This document shows, piece by piece, positions 1 to 6,873 of a stretch of 64,000 bases of DNA (its first letter is position 1; each line of letters opens with the position of its first letter). The position numbers were made by a program, and so were the translations under genes. Under the pieces are notes generated by a model. The model made no database searches. It was given only the letters and a program-made list of their open reading frames with translations, and was not told the DNA's origin. This DNA comes from Pelosinus propionicus DSM 13327 (lineage in GTDB: Bacteria; Bacillota; Negativicutes; DSM-13327): contig NZ_FOTS01000003.1 of the NCBI RefSeq assembly GCF_900114615.1, forward strand, positions 1 to 64,000, given 5' to 3'.

Positions 1-31
1 CATAGAAATCTCACCACCTTTCTGGCTGAGA
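1..31 (-). promoter_or_regulatory. Start and RBS hairpin of a gene leaving the window
   Basis: On the minus strand an ATG occupies positions 3-1, preceded six bases earlier by a strong Shine-Dalgarno (GGTGGTGAG, complement of 10-18). Bases 9-16 can pair with 23-25 and 27-31 (eight pairs, one bulged base at 26), which places the Shine-Dalgarno inside a hairpin. This looks like a translational on/off element. The gene itself lies outside the window, so its product is unknown. Confidence 0.45.
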
Positions 32-55
32 ATAAGAAAGATAGAAAAGGAATAC

Positions 56-179
56 CCTGATCTTATTCACTGACCGCAGCCTCGCATAATAAGCATTCAT
101 CTGTGAAAGTCATTTTGCTGGATACCTTTCGCCCAGAGACGCAACATCTGTGTTAGCGGTATTTGATGAATAAGGCAGG
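56..179 (-). ncRNA. Unclassified structured RNA, probably a 5' leader
   Basis: Bases 56-69 and 167-179 form a 12-pair closing stem with one small internal bulge, followed inward by a 5-pair stem (73-77 with 156-160). The enclosed part holds at least two further hairpins (118-121 with 133-136; 143-146 with 151-154). This multibranched shape lies upstream of a minus-strand start codon whose ribosome-binding site is itself in a hairpin, which suggests a riboswitch-like leader. I could not match it to TPP, SAM, FMN, lysine, cobalamin, glycine, c-di-GMP, T-box or 6S consensus motifs. Strand is chosen from the downstream start codon. Confidence 0.4.
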
Positions 180-286
180 CGTCAAGCTTTATAAGCAATA
201 ACCAAAAGGTTTCGCAAGGAGGATAAGACGTTACCTTTGCTAAATTCTCTTACAAATATTTTAGCATCAAGGGGTTCCTTTACGTG

Positions 287-341
287 TTGAAAAAATAAAA
301 TAAGTTTTGTAAACAACGGCGGATTGTTGCTTACAAAACTT
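287..341 (+). promoter_or_regulatory. Promoter with a 16-bp inverted repeat at -10
   Basis: A possible -35 (TTGAAA, 287-292) and -10 (TAAACA, 310-315) are 17 bases apart. The -10 lies within a long inverted repeat: 302-312 pairs with 331-341 and 314-317 with 326-329, with one A/C mismatch and an 8-base centre. The repeat sits directly before the ribosome-binding site of the reductase gene at 363, so it may be an operator or an mRNA hairpin. It has no T-tract and so is not a good terminator. Confidence 0.35.
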
Positions 342-362
342 ATTATACGAGGAGGTATAAAT

Positions 363-1331
363 ATGGACAGAAATATCTCCCAGTGTATTGATATTAATTC
401 AAAATATTGTCCTTGTTTATTGGCTGAAACAAATCAATGTACTTTTTGCAGTCATTTAAAAGGAGAATCGACCTGTAATTGTAAATGGGCCGGTGTATGT
501 ATATTATATGAAAAACATTGGCAGTATAAAAAAATACAGCAATGTGAAGAAAGTACAGTAGCAAGGATAGAGGAAGAAGTCACCTTTACCATAAAAGAAC
601 AGATTAGCAATAATACATATATGCTAGAAATGCAAGTGAGTAATACATTTGCAGAATCTTTAATGAAAATCGGCTCTTTTGCATTCTTGAAAAGGCCCAA
701 TGATCCCGCCTTTTTTTTCTTTCCTGTTAATATTATGAATGTGCATGGAAACCTGCTAGAAGTAGTCATTGAGACAATTGGACCGAAATCAATTAGGATT
801 ATTGCAGAAAATAATAATAAACTAGTATTGCGTGGACCTTACTGGAATGGAGTTTTAGGTCAACCCTGGATTGACAATCTTACTTATGGTAAGATAATAT
901 TAGTAGCTGGTGGTATTGGGCAAGCTCCTGCGATGCCTCTTGCAGTTAATTTGAGAAAAAATAATAATCAAGTTACAGCAGTTTTAGCTCCAGGAAAAGT
1001 AGGAAAGATTTTTATAGAAGAACAACTAACTGAATTAGGTGTAACAGTATATAACGTACCTTCCTTACGTAAAACTGGGATCCCTATGTTGAAAGAAGGG
1101 TTATATCAAAAACCTGATTTAGTTGTAAGCGCTGGTCCTGATAATCAGCATTATGCAATTATAAGAGCTATGCAATCAGCAGGTGTTAATATACCCATGG
1201 TAGCTACAAATAATGCAACAATGTGCTGTGGTGAAGGTATTTGTGGTAGCTGCTTGAAAAAGGTGCAGGGAAATACCGAAATTAGATTGTGTAAGCAACA
1301 AATTGATTTTTCGAAATTTGTTGAGGATTAA
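363..1331 (+). CDS. PyrK-like FAD/NAD-binding iron-sulfur reductase
   Basis: A 322-residue flavoprotein of the ferredoxin-NADP reductase superfamily, closest in layout to the electron-transfer subunit of dihydroorotate dehydrogenase and its sulfide-dehydrogenase-like relatives. The N-terminus (residues 8-50) is rich in Cys (CPC, CTFC, CNC) and could hold an additional Fe-S cluster. The NAD-binding part carries VAGGIGQAPAMPL, and near the C-terminus CCGEGICGSC plus a later Cys gives the CX4CX2CX12C pattern of a PyrK-type [2Fe-2S] cluster. I chose ATG 363 because GAGGAGGT lies just upstream; an earlier in-frame codon at 324 falls inside the inverted repeat. No pyrD is adjacent, so the electron partner is unknown. 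It is followed closely by rluB. Confidence 0.75.
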   Translation: MDRNISQCIDINSKYCPCLLAETNQCTFCSHLKGESTCNCKWAGVCILYEKHWQYKKIQQCEESTVARIEEEVTFTIKEQISNNTYMLEMQVSNTFAESLMKIGSFAFLKRPNDPAFFFFPVNIMNVHGNLLEVVIETIGPKSIRIIAENNNKLVLRGPYWNGVLGQPWIDNLTYGKIILVAGGIGQAPAMPLAVNLRKNNNQVTAVLAPGKVGKIFIEEQLTELGVTVYNVPSLRKTGIPMLKEGLYQKPDLVVSAGPDNQHYAIIRAMQSAGVNIPMVATNNATMCCGEGICGSCLKKVQGNTEIRLCKQQIDFSKFVED

Positions 1332-1349
1332 TTATTAAAGGAGTTTAAG

Positions 1350-2072
1350 ATGTTAGAACGTTTGCAGAAAATTATCAGCCAAGCTGGAATTGCTTCCAGA
1401 AGAGAATCGGAGAAATTTATACAACAAGGTCGAGTGTCAGTAAATGGCAAAGTAGTTACCGAGTTAGGTACAAAAGTCATTCCTGGTAAAGATCGTGTTG
1501 CTGTGGATGGTAAACTTATTGCAGGAGAAAAACTAGTATATATTTTACTATATAAGCCAAAAGGAATATTAACCACATTAAAAGATCCTCAAGACCGTAA
1601 AACAGTAGCATCATTGGTTACTGATATCTCACAGCGTATTTACCCTGTAGGTAGACTGGATTATAATACGGAGGGCTTGCTGCTGCTAACTAATGATGGT
1701 GCACTAACCAATGCCTTAATTCATCCTAGCAAAAAAATTGATAAAACTTATATTGCTAAAGTTGCTGGTAGACCTTCACAAGATAAAATTGATTTACTAA
1801 GAGTTGGTATTCGATTAGAAGATGGTATGACAGCTCCTGCGATAATTGATGAAATGGAATTTGATCGAGAAAGAAACCTAACCAGTTTAAAGATTACCAT
1901 TCATGAGGGAAAGAATCGTCAAATTCGCCGTATGTTTGAAGCTATCGGCTCTGATGTAAAACAACTGAAACGGGTTAAATTTGCTTTTTTAACACTAGAA
2001 GGGCTACGTCGCGGCGGCTATCGTCATTTATTGCCTCAAGAAGTAGAAGCGTTACAGAACCTTAATAAGTGA
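1350..2072 (+). CDS. rluB: 23S rRNA pseudouridine synthase RluB
   Basis: A 240-residue RsuA/RluB-family enzyme that isomerises uridine to pseudouridine in the large rRNA. Residues 1-60 are an S4 RNA-binding domain (LQKIISQAGIASRRESE). The catalytic stretch PVGRLDYNTEGLLLLTNDG at about residue 95 contains the family's nucleophilic Asp. The later KNRQIRRMFEAIG block is also typical. AAAGGAG precedes ATG 1350. It sits 18 bases after the reductase gene and ends at a strong terminator, so the two genes are probably cotranscribed. RluB versus RsuA (16S rRNA) is decided from overall resemblance to Firmicute RluB and is slightly uncertain. Confidence 0.9.
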   Translation: MLERLQKIISQAGIASRRESEKFIQQGRVSVNGKVVTELGTKVIPGKDRVAVDGKLIAGEKLVYILLYKPKGILTTLKDPQDRKTVASLVTDISQRIYPVGRLDYNTEGLLLLTNDGALTNALIHPSKKIDKTYIAKVAGRPSQDKIDLLRVGIRLEDGMTAPAIIDEMEFDRERNLTSLKITIHEGKNRQIRRMFEAIGSDVKQLKRVKFAFLTLEGLRRGGYRHLLPQEVEALQNLNK

Positions 2073-2081
2073 GTGTGCTAG

Positions 2082-2112
2082 CCCTTATTGTGCAGATAAT
2101 AAGGGTTTTTTG
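2082..2112 (+). terminator. Terminator after rluB
   Basis: An 8-bp stem (2082-2089 with 2098-2105) is followed directly by six T residues (2106-2111). Confidence 0.85.
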
Positions 2113-2141
2113 TTTAACTAAAAAATTAAAAAGGTGATAAA

Positions 2142-3386
2142 ATGAAGAATATTATTGTAGTTGGTGGTGGCGCTGCTGGTATGATGGCTGCAGTTAGTGC
2201 TAGTCAAAATGGCGGTAAAGTCATTGTTTTGGAAAAGATGGCTTCTTTAGGTAGAAAATTATCGATCACTGGTAAAGGTCGATGCAATATTACTAATATT
2301 GCTGAAAAAGAGATCATTATTAAAAACATTCCAGGAAATGGAGCTTTTATTTATAGTGCTTTGCATAAGTTTGACAACCAGGATATTATAAATTTTTTAC
2401 AGCATTATGGTGTTATGACTAAAATAGAAAGAGGCGGGCGGGTTTTTCCAGCAACTGATCAAGCTAAAGATGTAGTCGGAGCCTTTTTAAGAGCTTTTAA
2501 AGACCTAAATATTGAAGTAATAACAGGGCAACAGGTAAAAAGAATTCTTACTCATAATGGCAGGGTGACAGGAGTACTTGTTAATAATAATGTAAAATAT
2601 GATGCTGAATCTGTAATTGTGGCCACAGGTGGCTCTTCTTACCCGGGAACCGGTTCTTCTGGCGACGGGTATCGTATGAGTGAGGTAGTTGGACATACTA
2701 TTATCCCATTAAAACCTTCATTAGTACCATTAGAGGTTGGAGAGGACTGGATAGGTGAATTGCAAGGGCTTTCTTTAAAAAATGTCTCAGCTAGCGTCAT
2801 TTTTGCAGGAAAAAAAGTAGCTGATGATTTTGGCGAAATGTTATTTACTCATTATGGCTTATCAGGACCCATTATTTTGTCATTGAGTAAAAAAGTAGCT
2901 GAATTATTGAATCATCATCCTAATGAAGAGATCTTGGTGGAAATAAACTTAAAACCTGCCTTGTCAGTAGAAATACTTGATAAACGCATCCAACGAGATT
3001 TCGAAAAATTTGCTCGTAAGCAATTAAAAAATTCTCTTGGAGAGTTATTACCATCCAAATTAATCAATGTTGTGATCGATTTGGCTCATCTTGATCCTGA
3101 TAAATTTGTACATCAAATAACTAAAAGTGAGCGTGCACGTTTGCAAGAACAAATTACTAAATTAACTTTTACTATAACCGCAACACGACCAGTTAGCGAG
3201 GCAATTGTGACAGCAGGCGGAGTTCATGTAAAAGAGATCAATCCTAAGACAATGGAATCAAAAATTGTAACTGGATTATTTTTTGCTGGTGAAGTAATCG
3301 ATATTGATGGATATACTGGTGGTTTTAATTTACAAGCTGCCTTTTCCACAGGTTATGTAGCAGGTTACAATGCAGCCGAGATATAA
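2142..3386 (+). CDS. HI0933-family FAD-dependent oxidoreductase
   Basis: A 414-residue flavoprotein of the HI0933/YhiN (BaiN-like) family. The N-terminal dinucleotide fold VVGGGAAGMMAAVSAS is followed by the family block LGRKLSITGKGRCNITN, and the C-terminal GEVIDIDGYTGGFNLQAAF closes the FAD site. The substrate of this family is not settled for most members; relatives have been linked to reduction of bile-acid intermediates, which need not apply here. Length is normal. It starts at ATG 2142 after AAAAAGGTG, has its own spacing from rluB (terminator between), and precedes an unknown membrane-anchored protein. Confidence 0.85.
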   Translation: MKNIIVVGGGAAGMMAAVSASQNGGKVIVLEKMASLGRKLSITGKGRCNITNIAEKEIIIKNIPGNGAFIYSALHKFDNQDIINFLQHYGVMTKIERGGRVFPATDQAKDVVGAFLRAFKDLNIEVITGQQVKRILTHNGRVTGVLVNNNVKYDAESVIVATGGSSYPGTGSSGDGYRMSEVVGHTIIPLKPSLVPLEVGEDWIGELQGLSLKNVSASVIFAGKKVADDFGEMLFTHYGLSGPIILSLSKKVAELLNHHPNEEILVEINLKPALSVEILDKRIQRDFEKFARKQLKNSLGELLPSKLINVVIDLAHLDPDKFVHQITKSERARLQEQITKLTFTITATRPVSEAIVTAGGVHVKEINPKTMESKIVTGLFFAGEVIDIDGYTGGFNLQAAFSTGYVAGYNAAEI

Positions 3387-3500
3387 TTGCGTAATAGTCT
3401 AAATCCACAAGAGGAAACCTGTAGAAACTTAGCGAGGTATGTATGGTATAAAATAGCGCATAATATAGGCTAAATGACAAAAAAGCAGGTGGCATCCTTC

Positions 3501-4034
3501 GTGGATAAATCAAAAGACAATTGGATGGTACGTAGCGAATCTATTTTATTACGAATTATAGCCATTTGTATGATGACATTAATCTTCTCCCAACTGTTGT
3601 TGCTTAGAGACGAAACACGCTCTTACTTATCAAAAGTTGACAAAATGGAAGGTGAACAACTGAATACCGCTATGCCCTTATATGCAGATACGCCTTTACA
3701 AATTAAAGAAGAAACTACTGCCATCAAAAATTATCAAAGTATGTTGCGAAAAAGTAAAGTAATTCTTCTCCATATGGTAAAACCATCTGCAAATGCAAAA
3801 GTTTACGTTGTTGTAAATGGAAAAAGAGCTAGTGATTTTATTAATGGAAATAGTAAAATTAGCGTCTACGATGGTGATTATCTTGAGATTGATGCTAGTG
3901 AATTAGAACAGCCAATCCAATTTATTATTAAAGTTCCAGAAAAAGATTTACTTTCTCCCGTAGATGGTTTAATAGTAGAAGGAAGTAAGGGCATTTTGAC
4001 TGTTGGCAAAATAAAATTTAAGGATGAATACTAA
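3501..4034 (+). CDS. Unknown single-pass membrane protein
   Basis: I do not recognise this protein of about 177 residues. Near the N-terminus is one hydrophobic segment (ILLRIIAICMMTLIFSQLLLL), which would anchor an extracytoplasmic domain of about 130 residues without clear motifs; the C-terminal half looks beta-rich. GTG 3501 is chosen because AGGTGG ends 8 bases before it; an in-frame ATG at 3474 lacks a ribosome-binding site. It lies between the HI0933-type gene and aroA, on the same strand, but with gaps of about 100 bases on either side, so its context gives no function. Confidence 0.65.
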   Translation: MDKSKDNWMVRSESILLRIIAICMMTLIFSQLLLLRDETRSYLSKVDKMEGEQLNTAMPLYADTPLQIKEETTAIKNYQSMLRKSKVILLHMVKPSANAKVYVVVNGKRASDFINGNSKISVYDGDYLEIDASELEQPIQFIIKVPEKDLLSPVDGLIVEGSKGILTVGKIKFKDEY

Positions 4035-4052
4035 AAGGATAATAGCCTTTTT
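4033..4052 (+). terminator. Weak terminator overlapping the stop codon at 4034
   Basis: AAAAGG (4033-4038) pairs with CCTTTT (4046-4051); the T-rich arm doubles as the tail. The stem is only about six pairs, so this is tentative. Confidence 0.4.
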
Positions 4053-4063
4053 CGGTGAATTAT

Positions 4064-4106
4064 AATTAAATACGTTTTCATTACTACTTGAAAACTCTAT
4101 TTAATT
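4064..4106 (+). promoter_or_regulatory. Long hairpin in the aroA leader
   Basis: Bases 4064-4072 pair with 4098-4106 (9 bp) and 4074-4079 with 4090-4095 (6 bp), leaving a 10-base loop. No T-tract follows, so it is not a normal terminator. It lies 30 bases before the aroA start and may be a leader structure or an operator. Confidence 0.4.
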
Positions 4107-4136
4107 AGTTTTACCTAAAGTATGGAGGAGAATTTT

Positions 4137-5438
4137 ATGTTGGAAAATATTACGATAAGTCCTAAAGGTGGTTTATCCGGCAGTATAAACATCCCAGGAG
4201 ATAAATCCATTTCTCATCGAAGTGTTATGTTTGCATCTCTTGCATCTACACCTGTAATTATAAAAAATTTTTTATATGCAGAAGATTGTTTATCAACCGT
4301 TAGCTGTATGCAAAAATTAGGTGCCAAAATTGAAAAAGATGAAGAGAATAACTTACATGTACTAGGTCAAGGACTATACGGTTTGAAAGAGCCTGAGGAT
4401 ATTCTTGATGCTGGAAATTCTGGGACTACATTACGCTTATTATCAGGTATATTAATTGGACAACCTTTCTTTAGTGTATTGACTGGTGATGCGTCTTTAC
4501 GCAGCCGGCCTATGGCTAGGATTGTAACTCCTCTGACGATGATGGGGGGGGAAATCAAAGGACGCCAAGATACAAGATACGTCCCCATTTCAATTGAAAA
4601 AAGTAAAAAGGAGAAAATTAATGGTATAGAATATACTATGCCAATGGCTAGTGCACAGGTAAAATCGGCGATCTTGCTAGCAACCTTATTTGCAAGTGGC
4701 CCTAGTACCATTACTGAACCCTATGTATCTCGAGATCACACTGAGCTGATGTTGGAAACCTTTGGTGTAAAGGTCGCAAGAGAGGGAACGAGTGTAAGTA
4801 TTAGTCCTTCATCCCAATTACATGCACCAGGTGAAATAAACGTACCTGGAGATATAAGCTCAGCAGCCTTTTGGTTAGTAGGGGCAACCATCATTCCTGA
4901 GAGTCATTTGACTCTTATAAATGTCGGAATAAACCCGACACGTACAGGAATCCTAGATGTTCTTAAAGAAATGGGCGCAAATATTTCAATTGAAAATCAA
5001 CGCTTTAGTGGTGCAGAACTTGTAGCTGATCTTGTTGTAAAATCTGCGAAGCTAAAAGGTACCACAATTGATGGTGCGATTATTCCAAGATTAATTGATG
5101 AAATACCAATCCTGTCTGTTGCAGCATTATTTGCAGACGGAAAAACGATTATTCGTGGTGCAGAGGAATTAAGAGTTAAAGAAACAGATCGATTAAAGGC
5201 AGTCGCTAGCGAATTAGGAAAAATGGGAGCTATTATAACGGAAACAAGTGATGGTCTAATTATCGATGGTCCTCAAAAGATGAATTTTGCTAATTGTGAC
5301 TCTTATCATGATCACCGAATAGCAATGGCACTCGCTATAGCAGGTGCTGCATCTTTGGGAGTAAATATTCATAAGCATAATTGTGCTAATATTTCTTATC
5401 CTAATTTTTTTGCAACTTTAGATAGTATTAGAAAATAA
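4137..5438 (+). CDS. aroA: 3-phosphoshikimate 1-carboxyvinyltransferase
   Basis: EPSP synthase, the sixth step of the shikimate pathway, which joins shikimate-3-phosphate and phosphoenolpyruvate; cytosolic. The 433-residue protein has the N-terminal GDKSISHRSVMF block, LDAGNSGTTLRLLSGIL (phosphate-binding loop), the Arg/Lys-rich RAEELRVKETDRL-type block (here RGAEELRVKETDRL) and the C-terminal DHRIAMALAIAG. ATG 4137 is preferred over ATG 4122 because GGAGGAG (4124-4130) is the ribosome-binding site. It is followed 26 bases later by cmk, an arrangement common in Firmicutes. The class cannot be stated with certainty but GDKSISHR and the sequence around it resemble class II enzymes. Confidence 0.95.
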   Translation: MLENITISPKGGLSGSINIPGDKSISHRSVMFASLASTPVIIKNFLYAEDCLSTVSCMQKLGAKIEKDEENNLHVLGQGLYGLKEPEDILDAGNSGTTLRLLSGILIGQPFFSVLTGDASLRSRPMARIVTPLTMMGGEIKGRQDTRYVPISIEKSKKEKINGIEYTMPMASAQVKSAILLATLFASGPSTITEPYVSRDHTELMLETFGVKVAREGTSVSISPSSQLHAPGEINVPGDISSAAFWLVGATIIPESHLTLINVGINPTRTGILDVLKEMGANISIENQRFSGAELVADLVVKSAKLKGTTIDGAIIPRLIDEIPILSVAALFADGKTIIRGAEELRVKETDRLKAVASELGKMGAIITETSDGLIIDGPQKMNFANCDSYHDHRIAMALAIAGAASLGVNIHKHNCANISYPNFFATLDSIRK

Positions 5439-5464
5439 TATTCAGATTTTGTATGGGGGCAGTT

Positions 5465-6139
5465 ATGAAAAAGTTAATTATTGCTATAGATGGTCCTGCT
5501 GGAGCAGGAAAGAGTACTGTAGCCCAAATTCTAGCTCACCGTCTTCATTATAATTATATTGATACCGGAGCTATGTATCGCGGAATTGCCTGGAAAACAA
5601 TAAAAAGTGACGTTTTAAATGATCCTTTGGCCATCGGAAACATCGCTCAGGATATTAATATTCAATTAAATTATGTTGATGGTAAAACTACAGTATTCGT
5701 TGACGGATGTGATGTCAGTGCTGAAATTCGTACACCTGAAGTTTCTCGTGTCGTTTCAGAAATTGCTCAAATTAAATCGGTGCGCGATGCTATGCTCAAA
5801 TTACAACGCAAGATGACAGGCTGTGGCGGAGTTGTTATGGATGGTCGTGATATTGGTACTCATGTATTGCCTAATGCAGATGTAAAGATATTTCTAACAG
5901 CATCAATTAAAGAGCGGGCAGAACGTCGCTGGCGAGAGTTAACGGAAAAGGGATTTAAAGTAAATCTAGAAGAACTTGAACAAGAAATTATGGCTCGCGA
6001 TAAAAACGATTCTGAACGTGAATTTGCTCCTTTAATACAAGCGTCAGATGCTGTGTTAATTGATACTACCACTCTTTCCATACAAGAAGCAGTGGCGGCA
6101 ATCACAAAACTTTGTGAGGAGAGAAAAGGCCTTGTATAG
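5465..6139 (+). CDS. cmk: Cytidylate kinase
   Basis: CMP/dCMP kinase of 224 residues that recycles CMP from lipid and RNA turnover. The P-loop IDGPAGAGKSTVAQ is at residues 7-20, the substrate block DTGAMYRGIAW follows at about 35, and GRDIGTHVLPNADVKIF and the lid REFAPL-type region come later. ATG 5465 is chosen because the purine run GGGGG lies just upstream of it; ATG 5453 precedes that run. It overlaps plsC by 8 bases, so the two are translationally coupled. In related Firmicutes cmk is also next to an acyltransferase and an S1-domain protein, as here. Confidence 0.93.
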   Translation: MKKLIIAIDGPAGAGKSTVAQILAHRLHYNYIDTGAMYRGIAWKTIKSDVLNDPLAIGNIAQDINIQLNYVDGKTTVFVDGCDVSAEIRTPEVSRVVSEIAQIKSVRDAMLKLQRKMTGCGGVVMDGRDIGTHVLPNADVKIFLTASIKERAERRWRELTEKGFKVNLEELEQEIMARDKNDSEREFAPLIQASDAVLIDTTTLSIQEAVAAITKLCEERKGLV

Positions 6140-6731
6140 TGTGATTAGAGTTTTTTTGCATTATTTTTTTAAAATCTTTTTTCGTTGCAGAATCATCGGA
6201 ATTGAAAATATTCCAGTGACAGGAGGGGCTATTATAGCCTCTAATCATGTGAGTCTCTTTGATCCACCCGTTGTAGGAACTGCTTTTACAAGATCCATTC
6301 ATTTTATGGCTAAAGAAGAGTTATTTGCAGTACCGTTTATTGGATGGTTTTTAAAGAAGTTAAACGCCTTTCCAGTACGACGGGCTACAGCTGATCGTAC
6401 TGCTATTAGGCATGCTATTAATTTGTTAGAAAATGGTGAATTACTTGGTCTTTTCCCAGAAGGAACACGTAGTCTAACTGGTAAATTGGGTAAACCTGAA
6501 ACTGGCCTTGCAATGATCGCCTTGAAAGCTGGTGTGCCAATTATCCCCACTGCGGTTATTGGTACAAATAAAGTATGGAAAGAGGGACAGCTATTTCCTC
6601 GCTTCATTGTTAAATTTGGCAATCCAATTATTGTAAATCAGGAAAAAGCTGATAAAGAAACGATGGAAAACCTCAGTACTAAAATCATGCAAGAAATTTC
6701 TTTGTTATTAGAGGAGAAGGTAAACTTTTAA
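6132..6731 (+). CDS. plsC: 1-acylglycerol-3-phosphate acyltransferase PlsC
   Basis: A lysophosphatidate acyltransferase of 199 residues that adds the second acyl chain in phospholipid synthesis. The HX4D catalytic motif is seen as NHVSLFDPP (about residue 42) and the glycerol-phosphate-binding FPEGTRS is at about residue 115. The N-terminal segment (VIRVFLHYFFKIFF) is hydrophobic and fits membrane attachment. I take TTG 6132 as the start: GAGGAGAG (6116-6123) is 8 bases upstream, and this gives normal family length. It overlaps the end of cmk by 8 bases. The open frame extends further upstream, but that would run through cmk. Confidence 0.88.
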   Translation: MYSVIRVFLHYFFKIFFRCRIIGIENIPVTGGAIIASNHVSLFDPPVVGTAFTRSIHFMAKEELFAVPFIGWFLKKLNAFPVRRATADRTAIRHAINLLENGELLGLFPEGTRSLTGKLGKPETGLAMIALKAGVPIIPTAVIGTNKVWKEGQLFPRFIVKFGNPIIVNQEKADKETMENLSTKIMQEISLLLEEKVNF

Positions 6732-6750
6732 GATAGTTTACCTTCTCTTT
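6714..6750 (+). terminator. Terminator overlapping the plsC stop codon
   Basis: A 13-bp perfect stem (6714-6726 with 6735-6747) encloses the TAA stop and is followed by TTTAT. The T-tract is short but the stem is strong. Confidence 0.7.
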
Positions 6751-6784
6751 ATCCGATGATCAATCACCTTGACTTTAAATATAT

Positions 6785-6812
6785 CCTTTTATTTTCACAT
6801 CAAAATAAAAGG
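6785..6812 (+). repeat. 11-bp AT-rich hairpin in the ispH leader
   Basis: CCTTTTATTTT (6785-6795) and its exact complement (6802-6812) flank a 6-base loop. It stands alone 60 bases upstream of the ispH start, without a T-tract on the plus strand. It could act as an operator or a leader structure. Confidence 0.5.
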
Positions 6813-6873
6813 AATAATTATTATTTATAGGGAATATCACTATAAGTAATTTACAATCTATAGGAGGTAACGT

